The notes: generated by a model from the letters alone, not told the origin. DNA of 64,000 bases from Sulfurovum sp. (GCA_023955225.1 JAGSGJ010000001.1:1-64000), one strand, 5' to 3'; shown: positions 1 to 9,121, counted from the first letter of the stretch. A program made the numbers and translations.

Positions 1-1
1 T

Positions 2-145
2 AAAGATAAATTAGAAATGATGAGTCCTGCCGGAGGTTGGATAGATGCAAGCTTGATGCCCGACATTATGGTTGACAATGCTATTAAAAATGAAGAATAT
101 CATTTATTCAGAAAAATGAAAAGTGAGTCGAAGTCAAGGCAATAA
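2..145 (+). CDS. C-terminal fragment of an unidentified protein
   Basis: An open frame runs from the window edge to a TAA at 143-145 and encodes at least 47 residues. It begins with a Lys/Asp/Glu-rich stretch, continues through a Gly-Gly-Trp segment and ends in a basic Ser/Lys tail (SESKSRQ). The 5' part lies outside the window, so no family can be assigned. Being open to the edge and ending before an obvious intergenic region supports it as a real gene end, but 47 codons could also be open by chance. Confidence 0.45.
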   Translation, partial: KDKLEMMSPAGGWIDASLMPDIMVDNAIKNEEYHLFRKMKSESKSRQ

Positions 146-236
146 GTAATGTGATGACATGAGATCATACCTAAGATCAAAAGTGTCATTGTGGATACTC
201 TGCAATATCCACAATACTGTTAGAAAATGTTTTTTA

Positions 237-659
237 TTATTTATGTGCTATACCATTCTTTATAATAAACGTATCCTGCATTAATTCCAAAGATCCAGAG
301 CTGTTTTTTGCTCTATATCGGCATACAGTTGTCCACCCTTTTTCCGCAGCTCGTATAGGACCGCATCTTTCTTCTTCAAGTGAATCAGGGTATTTGAGTG
401 TTTTCCCCCAATAATCATATATAGCAGGAGGCACACTTGTACTGTATTTACCATATGGTTTTGGACCAAATTTTGTTTCTAATTCTTTTAACTTTTTAGC
501 TTCAGCGGAAAGTAATTCAGCTCTTGCTTTCCCCTGTTCTGTAATATGCTTATCCACAGGTGATGTCGTTGTATTTGTATTGCTTTTCATCCATAGAGGT
601 TCAGTCACCCAAAGTCCCAATAAGAGTAATGCAAACAGTATATATTTCATCATTGACAT
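237..659 (-). CDS. Secreted or membrane-anchored hypothetical protein
   Basis: This 140-residue protein of unknown function begins with a hydrophobic segment (residues about 4-20) typical of a signal peptide or single membrane anchor, followed by a Thr/Asn-rich linker and a basic Lys/Glu-rich helix. The C-terminal half has two cysteines (in EERCGP and TVCRYR) that could form a disulfide in the periplasm. An AAAAGGAC Shine-Dalgarno lies just before the ATG at 659; the ATGs at 653 and 650 are alternatives. It is transcribed away from the pilT-like gene, with which it shares a short divergent intergenic region. I do not recognise a domain. Confidence 0.75.
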   Translation of the reverse strand: MSMMKYILFALLLLGLWVTEPLWMKSNTNTTTSPVDKHITEQGKARAELLSAEAKKLKELETKFGPKPYGKYSTSVPPAIYDYWGKTLKYPDSLEEERCGPIRAAEKGWTTVCRYRAKNSSGSLELMQDTFIIKNGIAHK

Positions 660-754
660 TTAAGTCCTTTTGTTTTTTTCTTTCTATACTATTCTATAAT
701 ATAAGCTAATAAGCTGTAGTATAATATAAATAGATAAAAGAAATGGGGGAATAT

Positions 755-1897
755 ATGTCTTTAACACAAAATATACAACAGAGATTGAATTCTTGGCTAC
801 AAATGTTAATTGAAGCAAATGGTGCTGATCTACATCTTAAAAGTAATAATCAGATTCATGCACGTATAAAAAGTGATATTGTTCTCTTATCCAATGAGAA
901 ATTAGATGCAAAGACCATGGAGTCACTCGTTAAAGTATTGACCGGTGATGCCTATGACAACTTTATGGAAACTAAAGAATTTGATGGTGCATATGAACTT
1001 GATGAAAATTACCGTTTCCGTATCAACATTTTTATGCATCTTGGTGGTTATGCAGTAGCCTTCCGTCTTATACCTTCATACATTAAAACCATAGAAGAAT
1101 TAAACCTCCCAACAGCCTTACACAAGCTCGCTCATCTTAGACGTGGTCTTGTTCTAATTACAGGTACAACCGGGAGCGGTAAATCTACAACCCTTGCAAG
1201 TATTGTCGAAGAGATAAATCATACATACCCGCATCACATTATCACCATTGAAGATCCTATAGAATACGTACATAATGATGTGAAATCTATCGTTGAGCAA
1301 CGTGAATTAGGGTTACACACTGAGAGTTTTTCTCGTGCATTACGTGCAGCAATGCGTGAAGACCCAGATATTATTGTGGTTGGTGAAATGCGTGACATTG
1401 CAACAGCTGAAAGTATTTTACAGGCTGTAAATACAGGGCACCTTGTCTTTGCTACTGTGCATACATTAGATGCTAGAGAAACTGTTGACCGTATTATTGC
1501 TATTTTCCCGAACGAGGAGCAAAATCGTGTACGGGCAACACTTGCTTCAAATCTGGAAGCGGTTATTTCTCAACGTCTTATAAGAGGTATATCTGGAGAT
1601 ATGATTCCTGCTGTAGAAATGATGTTTAAAAGTCCTCAGGTTCAGGAGCTTATTCGAAATAAGCGAGATAATGAGATTCCAGATGCTATTGAAAAAGAAA
1701 CTACCAGTTTTGATTCTATTACCTTTAACCGTGCTCTTTTTGATCTTACTCTTGCTGAAAAGATTACTGAAGAACAAGCGTATCAGTATGCAAGTAGCCC
1801 TGCTGACCTTAAATTGATGTTTACGATAAGTACAGAATATGAAGAAAAATTTCACGCAGATACAAAAAATGATGCTCCTTCACTTAAGAGAGAGTAG
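755..1897 (+). CDS. PilT-like type IV pilus retraction ATPase
   Basis: This is a 380-residue secretion/pilus ATPase of the PilT family, which powers depolymerisation of type IV pili at the inner membrane. The sequence shows Walker A GTTGSGKST (about residues 137-145), the acidic Asp box around IEDPIEY, Walker B in DPDIIVVGEMRD and the His box FATVHTLD, all in family order. Length matches PilT/PilU (about 340-380). An ATG exists at 743, but the GGGGGA at 745-750 is correctly spaced for the ATG at 755, giving an N-terminus MSLTQNIQ. The C-terminal tail after residue 345 is longer than in minimal PilT and hydrophilic, so a PilU-like role is possible. No other pilus gene is in the window. Confidence 0.9.
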   Translation: MSLTQNIQQRLNSWLQMLIEANGADLHLKSNNQIHARIKSDIVLLSNEKLDAKTMESLVKVLTGDAYDNFMETKEFDGAYELDENYRFRINIFMHLGGYAVAFRLIPSYIKTIEELNLPTALHKLAHLRRGLVLITGTTGSGKSTTLASIVEEINHTYPHHIITIEDPIEYVHNDVKSIVEQRELGLHTESFSRALRAAMREDPDIIVVGEMRDIATAESILQAVNTGHLVFATVHTLDARETVDRIIAIFPNEEQNRVRATLASNLEAVISQRLIRGISGDMIPAVEMMFKSPQVQELIRNKRDNEIPDAIEKETTSFDSITFNRALFDLTLAEKITEEQAYQYASSPADLKLMFTISTEYEEKFHADTKNDAPSLKRE

Positions 1898-2037
1898 TTT
1901 TATTTTATATAAAGATGTAATTAACATATAAATTAATTTATAAGGGTAGAAAAATACCCTTATAATAATTTAAATCATTTATTAATATTTTTAAATTATA
2001 ATTAGATATATAGTTGCTTACTATAAAAGGACTAATT

Positions 2038-3963
2038 ATGAAACCTCTCTTCTCTCTAACTTTTAGCATTATTTTTCTACTTTTTTTAAATGCATGTGGT
2101 GGGGGATCCAGCAGTACAGGTAGTATAGACGACAATACGACTGTAGATGCCACTCCGCCAGTCATAACAGTGCTTGGTAACAATCCCACTACAGTGGTAC
2201 AAAATTATATTTATACTGATGCGGGTGCTACAGCTCTAGATGATATAGATGGGCCTCTTGATACAATAACAACAGGAAGTGTCGATACTTCAACCGTGGG
2301 GATCTATAGCATTATCTACACTGCAACAGACAGTGCAGGGAACACGGCAGAAGCAACAAGAACGGTCAATGTGATTACAGTCCCCGATGCGAAGGTACAT
2401 GATTCTAATTTTACTACAACTCACTTCAGCGGTTCTAAAAACTGTGCATTTTGTCATGATGGAATTTCCGACAGTACTAGTAAAGATGTCTCTATCGCCA
2501 AGGTATGGCATAGTACCATGATGGCCAATGCAGCAACCGACCCATTATGGAAAGCAAAAGTTGCGACTGAAGTCAATGAGCATCCGGAGTTTAAAGCCGA
2601 TATCGAAGCAAAATGCAGCCGCTGCCATACACCTATGGCTACCGTAGAAGCAACTTTTGACGATCCTACAGGTAGTACTGTTGTACTCACAGGGGCGGAT
2701 GGATTTTTCGACCCTGGGCACGAGTATTATCATGCTGCTATGCAGGGTGTCAGCTGTACCCTTTGTCACCAGATAGAAAACAATGAAACATTGGGTACCA
2801 CAGATGGGTTTTCAGGTAATTTTGAAATTGCGGATAACACCGATATTGCACGTAAGATCTATGGTCCCTATGAAGACAATCTTAAAATAGAACCCATGCA
2901 GAATAAGGTCCAATTCACACCGGAATATAGCCCTCATATGAATGAATCTAAACTCTGTGCCTCCTGTCATAACCTTAACACTCCTGTCATCGATACAAAT
3001 GGTACCGTAACCACTGACACTTTTCCTGAACAGGCCGCCTACACGGAATGGGAGTACAGTGATTTCAATGCAACACAAAGCTGCCAGGACTGTCATATGC
3101 CAAAGTCTTCTGGCAGTGTTGTCATCTCTACACGCGGCCAAAATCTGGAACAAAGATCACCATTTTATCAGCATAAATTCCTTGGAGCTAATACTTATAT
3201 GCTTGAGATCATAAAACAGAATCGTGATAAACTAGGTCCCATTGCTGATGATGCAAGTTTTGACAAAACAATTGCTGATACAAGAGATTTTCTTATGGCT
3301 GCTGCCGATGTTAATATTACCGAGACAAATATTGAAAATGGCCAGCTCAAGTTCACTGTGCTACTCACAAATCACAGTGGTCACAAGTTTCCAACAGGTT
3401 TTCCATCTCGTCGTGTCTGGCTTCATACGACAGTGACAAATGAGGCAAAGCAGATTGTTTTTGATTCAGGTGCTTTTAGCGATGAGGGCAAGATCATCGG
3501 TGTTGATGACAATACAACGCTCAATGGCTATCAACCTCACTACGAGAAGATCAATAATGAATCACAAGTCCAAGTCTATGAAACAATCTTATCGGACACA
3601 GATGATAATATGACTTATATACTATTACATGCGCTTCATTATATTAAAGACAATCGTATATTACCACGTGGAATGGATAAAACAAATGTTCCTGAAAATA
3701 TTAATCCACATGGAAAAGCGGAAGATGACAGTAACTTTATTGGGGGAAGTGATACGATAGAATATGAGATAGGCAGTTTACCACAAGGTAATTACACTAT
3801 CGCAGTCACATTACACTATCAAACGCTTTCATATGGCTTTGCTCAAGACATGTACAAACATGATGAGTTGCCTGAAGTCGCATTAATGAAAGCCCTTGAT
3901 AGTAATGCAACCAAGCATTATGAGACTATCTCAACAGATATAGCATCTGTTATAATCCCATAA
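2038..3963 (+). CDS. Pentahaem c-type cytochrome lipoprotein with Ig-like domain
   Basis: This 641-residue exported protein starts at the ATG at 2038 (AAAGGA five bases upstream; a TTG at 2014 is in frame but lacks a site). A lipobox LNAC follows the signal peptide, so it is probably lipid-anchored. Residues about 40-120 form a DUF5011/HYR-type Ig-like domain (PPVITVLGNN..., GIYSIIYTATDSAGN). Five CxxCH haem sites follow: CAFCH (about 136), CSRCH (193), CTLCH (240), CASCH (307) and CQDCH (349). The C-terminal 230 residues contain GHKFPTGFPSRRVW, as seen in multihaem cytochrome c554-like proteins. A periplasmic or surface electron-transfer role is likely; the partner is unknown. It appears monocistronic. 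Confidence 0.88.
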   Translation: MKPLFSLTFSIIFLLFLNACGGGSSSTGSIDDNTTVDATPPVITVLGNNPTTVVQNYIYTDAGATALDDIDGPLDTITTGSVDTSTVGIYSIIYTATDSAGNTAEATRTVNVITVPDAKVHDSNFTTTHFSGSKNCAFCHDGISDSTSKDVSIAKVWHSTMMANAATDPLWKAKVATEVNEHPEFKADIEAKCSRCHTPMATVEATFDDPTGSTVVLTGADGFFDPGHEYYHAAMQGVSCTLCHQIENNETLGTTDGFSGNFEIADNTDIARKIYGPYEDNLKIEPMQNKVQFTPEYSPHMNESKLCASCHNLNTPVIDTNGTVTTDTFPEQAAYTEWEYSDFNATQSCQDCHMPKSSGSVVISTRGQNLEQRSPFYQHKFLGANTYMLEIIKQNRDKLGPIADDASFDKTIADTRDFLMAAADVNITETNIENGQLKFTVLLTNHSGHKFPTGFPSRRVWLHTTVTNEAKQIVFDSGAFSDEGKIIGVDDNTTLNGYQPHYEKINNESQVQVYETILSDTDDNMTYILLHALHYIKDNRILPRGMDKTNVPENINPHGKAEDDSNFIGGSDTIEYEIGSLPQGNYTIAVTLHYQTLSYGFAQDMYKHDELPEVALMKALDSNATKHYETISTDIASVIIP

Positions 3964-3970
3964 AAAAATT

Positions 3971-4002
3971 AAAGGTACTACGCAGAAATACTTAGTACCT
4001 TT
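3971..4002 (-). terminator. Rho-independent terminator of the small lipoprotein gene
   Basis: A perfect 10-bp inverted repeat (AAAGGTACTA / TAGTACCTTT) with a 12-nt loop. Read on the minus strand it is followed by AATTTTTTT, the expected U-run, so it ends transcription from the gene at 4021-4167. It may also stop plus-strand transcripts of the cytochrome gene, but no U-run follows in that direction. Confidence 0.8.
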
Positions 4003-4020
4003 ACTAAAAAGAAGTATGTT

Positions 4021-4167
4021 CTATGCAGTTGCGTTATGTACAGCTTTTTTAGATGTATCCCATGCTTTACTGCTATCTTGTTTGACACCACTCCATGTTT
4101 TAGTACAGCCATTCATACTCATTCCTATAAACAGAGTAACCATTAAAAACAATAAAAACTTCTTCAT
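4021..4167 (-). CDS. Entericidin-like small lipoprotein
   Basis: A 48-residue lipoprotein below usual ORF cut-offs. It has a basic N-terminus (MKKFLLFL), a hydrophobic core and a lipobox ending NGC at about residue 20, then a short polar mature part with CTKTWSGVKQDSSKAW, resembling the entericidin A/B family (EcnAB). AAAAAGGATT precedes the ATG at 4167, and a strong terminator follows at 3971-4002, so it is a complete transcription unit. In enterobacteria EcnA/B are paired antidote and toxin lipoproteins; only one gene is present here and the role in Campylobacterota is unknown. Confidence 0.8.
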   Translation of the reverse strand: MKKFLLFLMVTLFIGMSMNGCTKTWSGVKQDSSKAWDTSKKAVHNATA

Positions 4168-4247
4168 TTCATAATCCTTTTTATACTAACTTTTGTTAAA
4201 TATTACGAAAGTTTATCTAAAAAGAAATAAACTTGTTATTATTCAGG

Positions 4248-4253
4248 TATAAT
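4248..4253 (+). promoter_or_regulatory. Predicted -10 box of the cold-shock gene
   Basis: A consensus TATAAT lies about 147 bases before the cold-shock gene ATG. If used, the mRNA would have a leader of about 140 nt, as in cspA-type genes where the leader controls cold-induced stability and translation. No good -35 is visible, which is usual for this phylum. Confidence 0.45.
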
Positions 4254-4399
4254 GTGTCATTGAAAGATGATTTAGAGTTCATCTTTGGCTAGATTTTTAT
4301 TGATAACCTTTGTTTGCAGTATTATCCTCTCCAAGAACACTCCACTTTATATTTTCAGCATATCAGTAATGATGTGTATACAAAACCAAAGGAATTGCA

Positions 4400-4618
4400 A
4401 TGGCAAATTTAGTAAACGGAACAGTAAAATGGTTCAACAGTGAAAAAGGTTTCGGTTTTATCGAACAAGAAAATGGCGGAAAAGATGTATTTGTACACTA
4501 CCGTAATATCAACAGTAATGGTTATGACCGTGTTTCTCTTAATGAGGGGCAAAAAGTAACTCTTGAAGTTACAGAAGGCGATAAAGGCTTACAGGCCGAA
4601 AACGTTACTGGTCTTTAA
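4400..4618 (+). CDS. CspA-family cold-shock protein
   Basis: A 72-residue single cold-shock domain protein that binds single-stranded RNA/DNA. It carries both RNA-binding motifs: RNP1 KGFGFI and RNP2 VFVHY, after the conserved [11 protein letters not shown] start. Length matches CspA exactly (about 70). AAAGGA precedes the ATG. The long predicted leader (promoter at 4248) is consistent with cold-shock regulation, and two RNA helicase genes elsewhere in the window have long leaders too. Hairpins at 4631-4648 and 4671-4690 close the unit. Confidence 0.95.
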   Translation: MANLVNGTVKWFNSEKGFGFIEQENGGKDVFVHYRNINSNGYDRVSLNEGQKVTLEVTEGDKGLQAENVTGL

Positions 4619-4630
4619 GATCATTTCCAT

Positions 4631-4648
4631 GGACAGAGTATTCTGTCC
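4631..4648 (+). terminator. Hairpin downstream of the cold-shock gene
   Basis: A perfect 6-bp stem GGACAG/CTGTCC with a 6-nt loop, 12 nt after the csp stop codon. It lacks a U-run and may protect the 3' end while the second hairpin at 4671 terminates. Confidence 0.45.
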
Positions 4649-4670
4649 TGGTGTAAACAGTTTTATAAAG

Positions 4671-4690
4671 AGGCCAATAAGGCCTTTTTT
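4671..4690 (+). terminator. Rho-independent terminator after the cold-shock gene
   Basis: Stem AGGCC/GGCCT with loop AATAA is followed directly by a run of Ts (4685-4690). It separates the cold-shock gene from the small gene at 4712. Confidence 0.8.
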
Positions 4691-4711
4691 AGAGCTGCCC
4701 AAAGGAAACGT

Positions 4712-4921
4712 ATGAAAAGTAAAGAATCTGTTTTAGAAGCGTTAAATGAAGGTAAAGATCTCATAAGTAGCATCACAGGGTTACAATACACTATGATCAA
4801 TGCAAAGTTACACACGCGACATAGTGAAAGAGGTGACTGGAATGAAAGTGAACTTAACTTTTATAATCCACCATCTTGGCTCAATCTCAAAATAATAGAG
4901 GACAAACCTAAGTCTTCATAA
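4712..4921 (+). CDS. Small hypothetical protein
   Basis: A 69-residue cytoplasmic protein of unknown function with a good AAAGGAAACGT site before its ATG. It has no membrane segment or cysteine. The N-terminal 25 residues look helical (MKSKESVLEALNEGKDL) and the second half contains an Asn/Trp-rich stretch (NFYNPPSWLNL). The gene begins just after the csp terminator and ends at a hairpin (4927-4945), suggesting an independent short unit or read-through expression with the cold-shock gene. Confidence 0.65.
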   Translation: MKSKESVLEALNEGKDLISSITGLQYTMINAKLHTRHSERGDWNESELNFYNPPSWLNLKIIEDKPKSS

Positions 4922-4926
4922 GTAAA

Positions 4927-4945
4927 CAGAGTCTCATAGACTCTG
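4927..4945 (+). terminator. Hairpin after the small hypothetical gene
   Basis: A perfect 8-bp inverted repeat (CAGAGTCT/AGACTCTG) with a 3-nt loop lies 5 nt after the stop codon. Only a weak T-stretch follows, so efficient termination is uncertain. Confidence 0.45.
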
Positions 4946-5038
4946 CTGATTTACAGTATATAAATCTACTCTTCTATCCAAAAATACTATTTATTACATC
5001 CATAATTTTTTTACAATTTAAGATCAAGAAAAACTGTT

Positions 5039-5200
5039 CTACTTTTCTAAAGGAGTATCTGAAGATGATTTAGGCTCAGACTCTTCCTTTTTGTCAACAT
5101 CATTGTTCTTATTAAGTTTTTTCTGACGTTTTTCTTCTTGTTTCTTCTGTTTCTCGAGTTCTCGTCCACGTTTTTCATAAGAATAGTTTGTTTTTGCCAT
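5039..5200 (-). CDS. Small highly charged Lys/Glu/Arg-rich protein
   Basis: A 53-residue protein missed by length cut-offs. A strong GGAGG seven to eight bases before the ATG at 5200 supports it. The N-terminus MAKTNYSYEKRGRELEKQKK leads into a basic coiled-coil-like stretch and an acidic Ser-rich tail. Small proteins of this form (MAKTNYxYEKRxRELEK) recur as hypothetical genes in many proteobacteria; an RNA- or ribosome-associated role is only a guess. Its direction matches the RhlE unit but 185 nt separate them. Confidence 0.75.
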   Translation of the reverse strand: MAKTNYSYEKRGRELEKQKKQEEKRQKKLNKNNDVDKKEESEPKSSSDTPLEK

Positions 5201-5385
5201 TAATAATTACCTCCGAAGTATTTATATTTTTATCTATATTAAAACATTATACAATGTAAAGTTGCTTCGTGCCATGCTTTTTCAAATGTATTCTATGCCT
5301 TCATAGATCTTGACATTATCATATTCAAAGTTATAAATACTGCTAATATTATTTACTAGTCTACAGGATTTTTACTAATACTTGA

Positions 5386-5706
5386 TTAGTTACTTTCATC
5401 TTCAGTAGATTCAACAACTTCTTTCACTGGTTTTTCAACCACTTTGGCAACTATTTCAACATAACATTCTGTAGCACCTGTTGCTTTTACAGCATCAAGT
5501 GCTTTGATGAGCGCCTCGTAATCTACTACTTCTGCCGTATCTGAAGTTGTACCTACTTTACAATCGAAATCCCAGTACGTCATCTTAGCATCTTCAAGCT
5601 TCTTTTTCTTTTCACGTTTTACATATTTTCGTATGTCATTCTTAACTGCTTCAAGTACGCGGTCTTCATGTTTTTTTTCATCTGTTAATTTAAATATTTT
5701 TTTCAT
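5386..5706 (-). CDS. DUF6172-like protein next to RhlE
   Basis: A 106-residue protein with a very basic N-terminal half (about residues 20-40 contain RKYVKREKKKK) and the motif YWDFDCKVG, which I associate with the family DUF6172, followed by an alpha/beta segment and a Val/Glu-rich acidic tail. AAGGAT precedes the ATG. Only 5 nt separate it from the rhlE stop codon upstream, so the two are cotranscribed, suggesting a role alongside RNA remodelling. The family name is from memory; the function is not known. Confidence 0.75.
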   Translation of the reverse strand: MKKIFKLTDEKKHEDRVLEAVKNDIRKYVKREKKKKLEDAKMTYWDFDCKVGTTSDTAEVVDYEALIKALDAVKATGATECYVEIVAKVVEKPVKEVVESTEDESN

Positions 5707-5711
5707 GTTTT

Positions 5712-7019
5712 TTATCCTTCTGATCTGTTTCTATTACGATTTCTACTTCTAGCACCATCACGGCTACCACCATTGTTGGCATGGGAACTATTGCTACGAG
5801 GTTTATTACGTGAAGCTCCTCCGCCATTACCACGACCTTTTCCACCACCTCTACCATTTTGTATAGGTTCAGCCTTGATGTTAGGATCTGGTCTAAATGC
5901 TTCAATATCTACTTTTGCAATCTCAGACTTGGTGAACTTTTCAATGTCTTTAAGCAATTGGTGTTCATCTACACATACAAGTGAAACTGCTTCACCACTC
6001 TGCCCTGCACGTCCTGTTCTACCTATACGGTGAACGTAATCTTCCGGCACGTTGGGTAGTTCATAGTTTACCACATGAGGAAGTAGGTCTATATCTATCC
6101 CTCTTGCTGCGATATCTGTAGCTACAAGTACACGAATCTCATTTGCTTTAAAAGATGCCAAAGCTTTAGTTCTGGCTCCCTGGCTTTTGTTTCCGTGTAT
6201 TGCGGCGGCTGAGATACCATACTCTTCAAGCTGCTGAGTCAATTTATTTGCACCATGTTTTGTACGTGTAAAGACTAAAACCTGTTTCCAATCTTTTGCT
6301 TTAATAAGCTGAGAAAGTAACTCTCTCTTTCTCCCTTTATCGACGAAGTGTACCACTTGAGATATCTGATCCGCAGTCTTGTTTTGACGTGCCACTTCTA
6401 CAAGAACAGGATTTTTGAGAAGTCCTGATGCCAACTTTTTGATCTCGGGTGAGAATGTTGCTGAAAAGAGAAGTGTTTGTCTATTTTGTGGCATAAGTTT
6501 CATCAGTTTTTTGATGTCATGAATGAACCCCATGTCAAGCATACGATCTGCCTCATCAAGTATGAGACATTCTAATTTAGAAAAGTCTATACCCCCTTGT
6601 CCTGCAATGTCGAGCAATCTACCCGGTGTTGCGATGACAATGTCCACACCCTTACGAAGCGTAGCAAACTGAGGATTAATACCCACACCACCAAAGATAA
6701 CCGTAGCCCGATAAGGTGTATACTTACCATAGTCCGTAATACTCTGAGACACTTGTGCTGCAAGTTCACGTGTAGGTGTTAGTACTAACGCACGTATTTG
6801 TTTTTTGTGCATATGTGGTTGTTTTTGAGAAAGTCTCTCAAGCAGTGGAAGTGTGAATCCTGCAGTTTTTCCCGTACCGGTTTGTGCTGCGGCTAATACA
6901 TCTTTTCCTTCTATAACGATAGGAATAGCTTTTTCTTGTATGGGTGTAGGAGTATCATACCCCTGTTCTTTAACAGCTTTTAAAAGAGGTTCTGATAACC
7001 CTAAATTTGTAAATGTCAT
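5712..7019 (-). CDS. rhlE: DEAD-box ATP-dependent RNA helicase RhlE
   Basis: A 435-residue DEAD-box helicase. All motifs are visible: Q motif (GYDTPTPIQ), I AQTGTGKT, Ia [10 protein letters not shown], Ib [35 protein letters not shown] and [12 protein letters not shown]-terminal Gly/Arg/Asn-rich tail ([21 protein letters not shown]) is typical of RhlE and binds RNA. It unwinds RNA duplexes in ribosome assembly and decay. The start is well placed relative to the Q motif, with AAGG about 12 bases upstream. It is the first gene of a two-gene unit with a roughly 150-nt leader (promoter at 7178). Confidence 0.92.
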   Translation of the reverse strand: MTFTNLGLSEPLLKAVKEQGYDTPTPIQEKAIPIVIEGKDVLAAAQTGTGKTAGFTLPLLERLSQKQPHMHKKQIRALVLTPTRELAAQVSQSITDYGKYTPYRATVIFGGVGINPQFATLRKGVDIVIATPGRLLDIAGQGGIDFSKLECLILDEADRMLDMGFIHDIKKLMKLMPQNRQTLLFSATFSPEIKKLASGLLKNPVLVEVARQNKTADQISQVVHFVDKGRKRELLSQLIKAKDWKQVLVFTRTKHGANKLTQQLEEYGISAAAIHGNKSQGARTKALASFKANEIRVLVATDIAARGIDIDLLPHVVNYELPNVPEDYVHRIGRTGRAGQSGEAVSLVCVDEHQLLKDIEKFTKSEIAKVDIEAFRPDPNIKAEPIQNGRGGGKGRGNGGGASRNKPRSNSSHANNGGSRDGARSRNRNRNRSEG

Positions 7020-7183
7020 GTGTTTTATACCTTATGAACGAGCCTACCATCTGTAGTATGAGGTCGGTCTTAGGCTAAGTTAGTTGTTTAATTTTATTGT
7101 AGTCCCCCAAGGGCATTTTTCCCTTATAGTCAGGGTAAATAGAAGTCGTTGACCGATGTACGCTTAAATTGTTTGACATTATA
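7020..7183 (-). promoter_or_regulatory. Promoter and long leader of rhlE
   Basis: On the minus strand TATAAT occurs at 7183-7178 in an extended GCTATAATG context. Transcription from about 7171 gives a leader of about 150 nt. It contains a hairpin AAGGG/CCCTT (7109-7113 with 7121-7125) and a GCCTA/TAGGC pairing nearer the start codon. Long structured leaders are known for cold-regulated helicase mRNAs; that this one is regulatory is inference. Confidence 0.5.
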
Positions 7184-7303
7184 GCGTAATTTTATAGTAA
7201 TTATAATTTTACATTTAATTATACCCTATACTTGTACTTATCCATATACAATTATTATATTATTTGATACAATAGTATATTATCAAATACTCAGGAGAAT
7301 ACT

Positions 7304-7678
7304 ATGGTAGATGAAGATTTTATAAAACTTGAACAAATTGTATATGACAATGACTTAGAGGCATTTAAGAAAGAATTTGAAAATGGCATGGATCTTGACA
7401 TTCAAAATATATACGGATGGACCCCACTTCATATTGCCATCAGACGTGACAGAAGAGACATGGTTGAGTATCTTTGGGGACAAGGTGCTGATATTGATAA
7501 AGTGGATGGGGTAGGATGGACCCCTCTTATGGAAGCAGTAATGGATGACATGCCGGAACTTTGTGCCTTTCTTATAGAAAAAGGCGCTGATGTTACTATT
7601 GCCAATCAAAGAGGAGGAACAGCAGGAATGCTTGTTCAAAAATTTGGTCGTGAGTCAATGGTAAAATATTTCCAATAG
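7304..7678 (+). CDS. Ankyrin-repeat protein
   Basis: A 124-residue cytoplasmic protein made of about three ankyrin repeats, each with the GWTPLHIAI / GWTPLMEAV type core and a following loop-helix (ADIDKVDG, ADVTIANQ). Such small ankyrin proteins mediate protein-protein contacts. CAGGAGA lies 6 bases before the ATG. It is followed 9 nt later by the CDF exporter gene and is likely cotranscribed with it. No partner can be named. Confidence 0.9.
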   Translation: MVDEDFIKLEQIVYDNDLEAFKKEFENGMDLDIQNIYGWTPLHIAIRRDRRDMVEYLWGQGADIDKVDGVGWTPLMEAVMDDMPELCAFLIEKGADVTIANQRGGTAGMLVQKFGRESMVKYFQ

Positions 7679-7687
7679 TATAGTTTG

Positions 7688-8602
7688 ATGTCCCATACAC
7701 ATAATCATCATCACCATGAGATAAACAACTATAACCGTTCCTTTGCCATAGGAATTGCCCTCAATATCATCTTTGTGATCATTGAAGTAAGTTATGGACT
7801 TGTCGCTGACTCTCTGGCACTTATAGCAGATGCCGGACATAACCTAAGTGATGTCATAAGCCTTATGCTTGCATGGGGAGCAAGCTACCTTGCAACCAAA
7901 CACCCTACCCATAAAAGAACTTATGGTTTACGTAAAGTGACCATTATGGCTTCTTTACTCTCAGCTGTTTTACTTTTGGTAGCCCTAGGTGGCATCGCAT
8001 GGGAATCAGTAGAACGACTCTCTTCTCCACAACCAGTAGATGGAGTTATTATCATTATCGTTGCTGCCATTGGTGTGGTCATCAATACTGCAACAGCTTT
8101 ACTCTTTGCCAAAGGTCAAAAACATGACCTGAATATCCGAGCAGCATACCTGCATATGGCAGCAGATGCAGCCATCTCTCTAGGTGTTGTTCTTGCCGGT
8201 ATAGCTATTATGCTCACCGGCTGGCTCTGGCTTGACCCGGTTATCAGCCTTTTGATTGTGGTTGTGATCTTATTGGGGACATGGCATTTACTCAGAGATT
8301 CTATAAACCTTTCCATCGACGCAGCACCACAGGGCATAGATGTTTCCCTTATCCAAAGCTATCTAAGTAGTCTGAAAAGTGTATCTGACATACATGACCT
8401 GCATGTTTGGGCACTCAGCACAACAGAAACAGCCTTAACGGTACACCTTGTGACTACCCATAAATGCATAGACAATTGTTTCTTGGAAAAGGTACAAGAA
8501 CACCTTCATCATCACTTTAACATTGCACATGTAACTATTCAAGTCGAAAATGAAGCAGATGACTACACCTGCGTTTTAAACCGTGATGAATGTAAATTTT
8601 AA
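7688..8602 (+). CDS. CDF-family divalent cation exporter (ZitB/CzcD type)
   Basis: A 304-residue inner-membrane cation diffusion facilitator exporting Zn2+ or related ions in exchange for protons. It opens with a His-rich segment (MSHTHNHHHHE), has about six membrane spans, and carries the paired transport-site motifs ADAGHNLSD (TM2) and HMAADAAISLG (TM5), then a cytoplasmic C-terminal domain with His-rich HLHHHFN. ATG at 7688 is preferred over the in-frame TTG at 7685. No clear Shine-Dalgarno is seen, so translation is probably coupled to the ankyrin gene ending 9 nt earlier. Substrate is inferred from family. Confidence 0.9.
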   Translation: MSHTHNHHHHEINNYNRSFAIGIALNIIFVIIEVSYGLVADSLALIADAGHNLSDVISLMLAWGASYLATKHPTHKRTYGLRKVTIMASLLSAVLLLVALGGIAWESVERLSSPQPVDGVIIIIVAAIGVVINTATALLFAKGQKHDLNIRAAYLHMAADAAISLGVVLAGIAIMLTGWLWLDPVISLLIVVVILLGTWHLLRDSINLSIDAAPQGIDVSLIQSYLSSLKSVSDIHDLHVWALSTTETALTVHLVTTHKCIDNCFLEKVQEHLHHHFNIAHVTIQVENEADDYTCVLNRDECKF

Positions 8603-8621
8603 TCATAAATATAAAGGAAAT

Positions 8622-9074
8622 ATGATGAAAATATTCGTATTAAGTCTAGTGTTTTTAGGTCTAAGTATCCCTGTGTATCCTAATGATAAACAATTGGAAA
8701 AATATATTTCTACTTTCGATTATGAAGCAAGAATAGAGATGAAGATAAACAGTAAATGGCTTATTGCATTATTAGAGGATGGCGAAGCACAATTAATTGA
8801 TATAAGGTTTCCGGAAGAATACGCTGCATGGAAGGTTGGACCTTCTATCAGTATACCACTCAACGAACTACCACATAGACTTACAGAGATCGACAAAACA
8901 AAAACGGTAGTGGTCGCCTGCCCTCATAAAGACCGGGCAATCCTTGCTATGACATATCTACGTTCAAAAGGTATAAAAGCAAAATATCTTACTGACGGGC
9001 TCATAGGTCTTGCAGAAAATCTACGTGGTGACAATGCCAAAACATTTATGGATGCTATTCAAAAGCTCAAATAA
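8622..9074 (+). CDS. Secreted rhodanese-like protein
   Basis: A 150-residue protein with a signal peptide (MMKIFVLSLVFLGLSIPVYP) followed by a rhodanese fold: LIDIRFPEEYAAWKVGPSISIP (the CH2A-like element) and the active-site loop ACPHKDRA with the catalytic Cys. Rhodaneses transfer sulfane sulfur; in this sulfur-oriented phylum periplasmic forms are common. AAAGGAAAT precedes the paired ATGs at 8622/8625. It lies 19 nt after the CDF exporter gene and probably belongs to the same unit. The loop sequence CPHKDR is unusual, so substrate specificity is open. Confidence 0.85.
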   Translation: MMKIFVLSLVFLGLSIPVYPNDKQLEKYISTFDYEARIEMKINSKWLIALLEDGEAQLIDIRFPEEYAAWKVGPSISIPLNELPHRLTEIDKTKTVVVACPHKDRAILAMTYLRSKGIKAKYLTDGLIGLAENLRGDNAKTFMDAIQKLK

Positions 9075-9100
9075 ACCCACATTGTTCATCTATTTTTTGT

Positions 9101-9106
9101 TATAAT
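9101..9106 (+). promoter_or_regulatory. -10 box of the tRNA gene
   Basis: A consensus TATAAT sits 15 nt before the mature 5' end of the tRNA, giving a very short 5' leader, as expected for a monocistronic tRNA gene. Confidence 0.6.
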
Positions 9107-9121
9107 CCCTTCTTCTTCAAA